A stretch of DNA of 9,308 bases, from NCBI GenBank assembly GCA_964583095.1, contig CAZOVB010000106.1, forward strand, positions 1 to 9,308, written 5' to 3'. Origin of the DNA: CAZOVB01 sp964583095 (GTDB lineage: Bacteria > Planctomycetota > Phycisphaerae > SM23-33). The position numbers were made by a program, and so were the translations under genes. Shown here in pieces: positions 6,007 through 9,308 of this stretch. Every line of letters starts with the position of its first letter. Position 1 is the stretch's first letter. Below the pieces are notes generated by a model. That model ran no database searches and was not told the DNA's origin. It saw only the letters and a program-made list of their open reading frames with translations.

Positions 6007-6232
6007 CCCTCGCCGGCACCTGGATCGTGTCAACAAAGGTGTGTAGCTTCCCAGCAGGTGCCATCTGGCCGGTTGTCCGAAGACGGCACGCTCAACGGCG
6101 GCGGGTACGGGTCGCGCCGGCAACGCACCTGGGATCCACTGCTCGATGCTCTGCCTCCTGCTGCCTGTGCGGTGGATTTCCGGTTGCGAGATCCGCAAGG
6201 CACACAAGGCGACCTTAACCCCACATAGGCGC
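6007..6232. other. Intergenic DNA between divergent promoters
   Basis: This is the centre of the 383-bp gap between rex and the 351-residue secreted protein. Open frames crossing it have no ribosome-binding site and no protein-like pattern. I see no RNA gene, repeat or complete Rex operator. A TTGACA on the minus strand (near 6030) has no matching -10 at 16-18 bases. Confidence 0.4.
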
Positions 6233-6261
6233 TTGACACGGCTGAAGCTGCGCAATACGAT
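6233..6261 (+). promoter_or_regulatory. Near-consensus sigma70-type promoter of the secreted-protein gene
   Basis: A perfect TTGACA (6233-6238) is followed after exactly 17 bases by TACGAT (6256-6261). Transcription should begin near 6268, giving a leader of about 30 bases to the ATG at 6299, with AGGA (6285-6288) ten bases before it. This also rules out upstream in-frame starts such as 6146, which would precede the promoter. Confidence 0.7.
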
Positions 6262-6298
6262 CCGGTCAGCCTGCTATTTCTGGAAGGACCTTACGCGA

Positions 6299-7354
6299 AT
6301 GCACAGGAAAGCCCCCTTTCTGACCCTCATCTCGTTGCTTGCCTCCTTCGGTATCGCCCAGGGGCAAGACGACGCCGTGACCCCTGAGGCCATCCGGGAC
6401 ACGGTGCCACGACTCGTCAACCAGTTGGTCCAGGCTCAGCCGGACCAGGTCAAAGAGCTTCGCCGCCGGCTGCAGAACTTCTATATTGCCGCACGCGACG
6501 AAAACCGAGGCTTTCTGTTTGCCCGGTCGCTCTCAGAAGCGCTGCCCGGTGCCCTGGAAACCCTTGCCCGGCAAAATGAAAATCGCCTGACACGCCTTAG
6601 AAGGGTGAATCTGGCCCTGGCGGTGCGGTTCACGGAACATCCGGCCATCCAGCCGGCGCTGGAAGCCCTTCTCAAGGACGAATGTCCTGCCGGCAGATTC
6701 TCGGCCTGGAAAGCATATACGAACCTCTGGCCGGGGATTTTTTCCCAGGGACCCGCCCAGGCCAGAGCCCTGGTCAACTCCATGAGCCGGGCCTTGGCAA
6801 ATGAAGAGAATCCAATCATTCTCCAGGCGGTGGTGCAGATTGCCAACTTCACCGCCCCCGAAACTTTTAACGTTCCCCCGGCCGCCCAGGCCAGCGCACG
6901 GGAGCAGATGATCGAGTCGATCTCGGAAAATCTGGACCGGTTCCGAAAGCGCATCGAAAGCGGGGATGAGTCCATGGCCATCCTTGGCCGCCGGATCGTG
7001 ACCACCCTGGCGGATCTGTACGCCCAGGCCGCCCAGAATTCCCAGCGCAAGACCCGCTGGCTCCAGGTCGTCACAGACATGATGTGGTCGGCTTCGGAAG
7101 CGTACGCTTTGGCCAGGGCCAACGATAATCAGCGGCTCCAAAGTCTCCAGGAACGGATCCTCATCGAGGCCGAGGGACTGCTGATCGACAAGGTGGGCCG
7201 GCAGGTCGCCAACGGCAACCAGAAGCTCAACCAGGTCTACCTGGCGTTCCGGAACGACCCCACGCCCGCGGCCGTTAAGCTGGCTGTCTCCGACTGGGTC
7301 AGGCTCCTGAGCGAATTGGGCGTCAAGCAGCCCCAGGCGGCTCTTGAGCAGTAG
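6299..7354 (+). CDS. Secreted all-helical protein of unknown function
   Basis: A 351-residue protein with a clear Sec signal peptide: MHRKAP, hydrophobic FLTLISLLASFGIA, then probable cleavage after AQG (about residue 22). The mature part is almost entirely predicted helical, rich in Ala/Leu/Arg/Gln with few glycines, and has no cysteine pairs or catalytic motifs I can identify. Repeating helix pairs, such as AIQPALEALLKDE (116-128), ARALVNSMSRALANEE (145-160) and REQMIESISENLDRFRKRIE (191-210), would suit a HEAT- or TPR-like solenoid or helical bundle. No transmembrane helix follows the signal, so it is likely periplasmic. It is divergent from rex and convergent with the autotransporter. The near-consensus promoter suggests strong or constitutive expression. 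Function is unknown. Confidence 0.85.
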   Translation: MHRKAPFLTLISLLASFGIAQGQDDAVTPEAIRDTVPRLVNQLVQAQPDQVKELRRRLQNFYIAARDENRGFLFARSLSEALPGALETLARQNENRLTRLRRVNLALAVRFTEHPAIQPALEALLKDECPAGRFSAWKAYTNLWPGIFSQGPAQARALVNSMSRALANEENPIILQAVVQIANFTAPETFNVPPAAQASAREQMIESISENLDRFRKRIESGDESMAILGRRIVTTLADLYAQAAQNSQRKTRWLQVVTDMMWSASEAYALARANDNQRLQSLQERILIEAEGLLIDKVGRQVANGNQKLNQVYLAFRNDPTPAAVKLAVSDWVRLLSELGVKQPQAALEQ

Positions 7355-7396
7355 TCTCCGGGTCGCGTCTCTGCGACGCGGCCATACCATGAAAAA

Positions 7397-7427
7397 GGCC
7401 CCGCGATGCAAGCCGCACCGCGGGGCC
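7397..7427. terminator. Strong hairpin terminator shared by convergent genes
   Basis: GGCCCCGCG (7397-7405) pairs perfectly with CGCGGGGCC (7419-7427). The stem continues past one A-C mismatch as TGC (7407-7409) with GCA (7415-7417), closing on a 5-base loop. Leftwards it is followed by five T on the minus strand (7396-7392), a textbook Rho-independent terminator for the autotransporter, whose stop is 22 bp away. Rightwards the tract is CTCTTTCT, so it may also stop the 351-residue-protein gene, less efficiently. Confidence 0.85.
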
Positions 7428-7449
7428 GGTCTCTTTCTACGGGGTGGTT

Positions 7450-9308
7450 CTAAAACGCAATCCTCAGCCCGGCCGAAACGGTGTGGGCCGTCTCGTCGCT
7501 GTCGGCGTCTCCGTCATATCGGAAGAAGACCGACAGGTTCTCGTTGAAGAGGAAACTCACGCCGGCTCCAAAGAGCATGCTGTCGCGATTGTCCGCATCG
7601 GACTCAAAGGTAAACGGGGTGGTCTGTCCGACGAACTTCGAGCTGATCTTCTCGTCTTCGAGGTATTCATGCCCCCAACCCATGTAGAGTTCGGGGACAA
7701 TCGTGGCCTTTTCGGTCTCGAAGATCCGGCTTACCTTCAGCGCCAGCACGTGCCGAAGCGAGTCGGTATCCCACGAGTCTACATCGAGATTGGCCGAGCC
7801 TGCTCCGCTTTCGCGGAACGACTCCTGCTCGAAGTGCACCCACTGCAGCGAAGCGGTAGGGGTCACCGTGAAGCCTGCGACGTCGAAGTCGTATCCGACC
7901 CCGCCGTACAGGGCCAGGTCCCAGGCATTGTACTCACTGTGAGCATCCCCGGAGAAGCTGCCGATTCGGACCTTTCGGGTCGCGTCGTTCCAGTGGTAGC
8001 CCATCGTCAGGGAGGTGTCGATGAAGAGGTTCTCCAAATCAAACGTCGCGTAGGGCCCCACACGGAGGGTATGGACGTCGGCATCTCCACGGGATTGATC
8101 GTAATCAACGTCGGTGAAACTGTAGCCGGTCAGCAGGCCTACCTGGGTGAATTCGCCGAAGCGGCGGTCGATGCCGGCCACAAAGCCCACCGTATTGGCG
8201 TCGTACCCGGTCTGTTCGCCGGTCGTATCGTGCTGGGAAAACGTGCCGTAGGTCTTTACGAACGGACGCCAGCCCAGCAGAGTCCCTTCCAGGGGATCCT
8301 CGACCTGGGCGTAGGCCTTGGCTGCCGGAGTCGTTACCCCCTCCAGTGCCTGATCGAGCATTCGCGGGTCCTGCGCCGCCTGGGCAAACGTCAGGCCGAC
8401 GGCGGAATCCTGCAGGTAAGCCAGATTCGCATTGCCCGTCCGAAGCCCCGCCAGTCGACCGGCAACGTGTCCGTTAACCGTTGAGACCGCCGGCACGGCC
8501 ATGCCCTGGGACACCAGATGAGGGGCGGCGTCCAGTTGGGCTACGGCCGCGGAGAACTGGCTTTCGGGAACGTTGCCCAATGCGGTGGTCAGGGCGTTGC
8601 TGCCCATGGCATCCAGTGCCCGGGCCAGACCCGTCTGGTTGGATCCCGAAGCCAGGTCCACGAAGGGTCTGCTCGTGGCGGTCAGAACGTAATTCTGCGC
8701 CCCGCCACCCATATCGACCACCGCGCCGCTGAAATCGTACGAGACCAGGGACTCGACCGTTGCCCCACCGTTGGTGATCCCGGTCGTGGTCTTGATCACG
8801 GTAAACTCGTCGCCGGTGCCGATCGTGCCGTCGGCCTGGATCACCTGGACCTTGCTGCCGCTTTGCAGCACTGCGTTTCCGGTCACGTCCACCAGGTCAG
8901 CGGTCTGGCCTGCCCCGGCATCGATTTCAACCTTCAAAGTCGCGCCATTGGCCAGGGTGTAGGTTCCCGTGACCGTCTGGGTACCGATCGAATTGCCCGG
9001 CGAATGGGAGCCGCTGGTCAGCAGGAGGTTGCCTGCAATCGGTCCGACGCCCATCAGGGTTGCGCCGTCGACCTCCACGGTGCCCCCACCGGCGCCGCCG
9101 GCGTTGATGCCGCTGTCATTGATCTCCACCGTTCCGCCGCCCGAGAGCTTCATGCTCTCGCCGACCCCGATGCCCGAGACGTCCGTCAACTCCACCGTCG
9201 CACCGGCCTGGGGAGAAACCTCCGAGCCGTTGCTGACGGTCGTCTGCCCACGGACCTTCAGCCGCTTGGTGCCCGAGACCGTCATCTTGTTGGTCACCGT
9301 CATGTTGT
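7450..9308 (-). CDS. Autotransporter (type V secretion), C-terminal part
   Basis: The frame is open to the window edge, so the signal peptide and N-terminal passenger lie outside. About 619 residues are visible; numbering here runs from the ATG at 9303, which is probably internal. Residues 1-215 are a beta-helix-type passenger, Gly/Val/Thr-rich with short GGGTVE repeats (55-60, 72-77), SPGNS (101-105) and TYTLANGATLKVEID (114-128), a motif set common at the end of autotransporter passengers. Residues about 216-333 are an Ala-rich helical linker. Residues 334-617 form the beta-domain: alternating amphipathic strands with aromatic girdles, ending in SAGLRIAF. The C-terminal Phe is the classic BAM-recognition signal. 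The barrel inserts in the outer membrane and carries the passenger to the surface. No protease or adhesin motif is visible in this part, so the passenger role is unknown. Confidence 0.92.
   Translation of the reverse strand, partial: NMTVTNKMTVSGTKRLKVRGQTTVSNGSEVSPQAGATVELTDVSGIGVGESMKLSGGGTVEINDSGINAGGAGGGTVEVDGATLMGVGPIAGNLLLTSGSHSPGNSIGTQTVTGTYTLANGATLKVEIDAGAGQTADLVDVTGNAVLQSGSKVQVIQADGTIGTGDEFTVIKTTTGITNGGATVESLVSYDFSGAVVDMGGGAQNYVLTATSRPFVDLASGSNQTGLARALDAMGSNALTTALGNVPESQFSAAVAQLDAAPHLVSQGMAVPAVSTVNGHVAGRLAGLRTGNANLAYLQDSAVGLTFAQAAQDPRMLDQALEGVTTPAAKAYAQVEDPLEGTLLGWRPFVKTYGTFSQHDTTGEQTGYDANTVGFVAGIDRRFGEFTQVGLLTGYSFTDVDYDQSRGDADVHTLRVGPYATFDLENLFIDTSLTMGYHWNDATRKVRIGSFSGDAHSEYNAWDLALYGGVGYDFDVAGFTVTPTASLQWVHFEQESFRESGAGSANLDVDSWDTDSLRHVLALKVSRIFETEKATIVPELYMGWGHEYLEDEKISSKFVGQTTPFTFESDADNRDSMLFGAGVSFLFNENLSVFFRYDGDADSDETAHTVSAGLRIAF

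Noticed and set aside
4258..6255. A 665-codon open frame on the minus strand
   Set aside because: It runs antisense through the AMMECR1-like gene and out of frame through rex, both of which have clear protein signatures. Its Arg/Gly/Pro-rich composition is typical of a shadow frame in GC-rich DNA.
6146..6298. An upstream in-frame start that would extend the secreted helical protein by 51 residues
   Set aside because: It precedes the near-consensus promoter at 6233-6261, and the extension would bury the obvious signal peptide.
7444..8484. A 346-codon plus-strand open frame opposite the autotransporter
   Set aside because: The minus-strand frame is an unmistakable autotransporter beta-domain ending in Phe.

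Overview
The window is a GC-rich (roughly 60% by eye) bacterial chromosomal segment. It holds housekeeping and cell-envelope genes, with no tRNA, rRNA, insertion sequence, phage gene or CRISPR array that I can see. A C-terminal autotransporter beta-barrel and two Sec-type signal peptides point to a diderm (Gram-negative-type) cell. Rex, an NADH-type MetF, a divergent HU-family protein and secreted helical proteins of unknown function would fit a planctomycete or related PVC-group or candidate-phylum bacterium. That placement is inference; no marker gene in the window proves it.

Layout. (1) Positions 1-504, plus strand: the last codons of an upstream gene, then a small single-domain rhodanese-like protein. 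(2) Positions 551-2978, minus strand: reading leftwards, an HU/IHF-family DNA-binding protein, a small two-helix membrane protein, a conserved protein of unknown function, and metF (methylenetetrahydrofolate reductase). The last three are closely spaced (33 and 18 bp) and probably one transcript. HU has its own predicted promoter and an inverted repeat in its leader. (3) Positions 2979-3645: the largest gene-free stretch, AT-richer at its HU end. It carries the HU promoter, a hairpin-rich segment (about 3291-3440) that loosely recalls a cobalamin riboswitch, and a promoter for the next gene whose start point falls almost on the start codon. (4) Positions 3646-5277, plus: a secreted protein with a degenerate AMMECR1-like domain and a long helical C-terminal half. 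(5) Positions 5283-5915, minus: the redox-sensing repressor Rex, convergent with the previous gene, with 5 bp between stop codons. (6) Positions 6299-7354, plus: a secreted all-helical protein of unknown function behind a near-consensus sigma70-type promoter, divergent from rex. (7) Positions 7397-7427: a strong hairpin terminator between convergent genes. (8) Positions 7450-9308, minus: the C-terminal part of an autotransporter, cut by the window edge.

Functional links. MetF supplies 5-methyl-THF for methionine synthesis or one-carbon metabolism and typically uses NADH, the metabolite sensed by Rex, but the two are separate transcription units and no regulatory link is shown. The three exported proteins (the AMMECR1-like protein, the 351-residue protein and the autotransporter) cluster around rex, but no shared pathway can be read from sequence alone. 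I found no clearly novel multi-gene system. The best candidates for a second look are the AMMECR1-like fusion, the metF-linked unknown protein and the structured intergenic segment.
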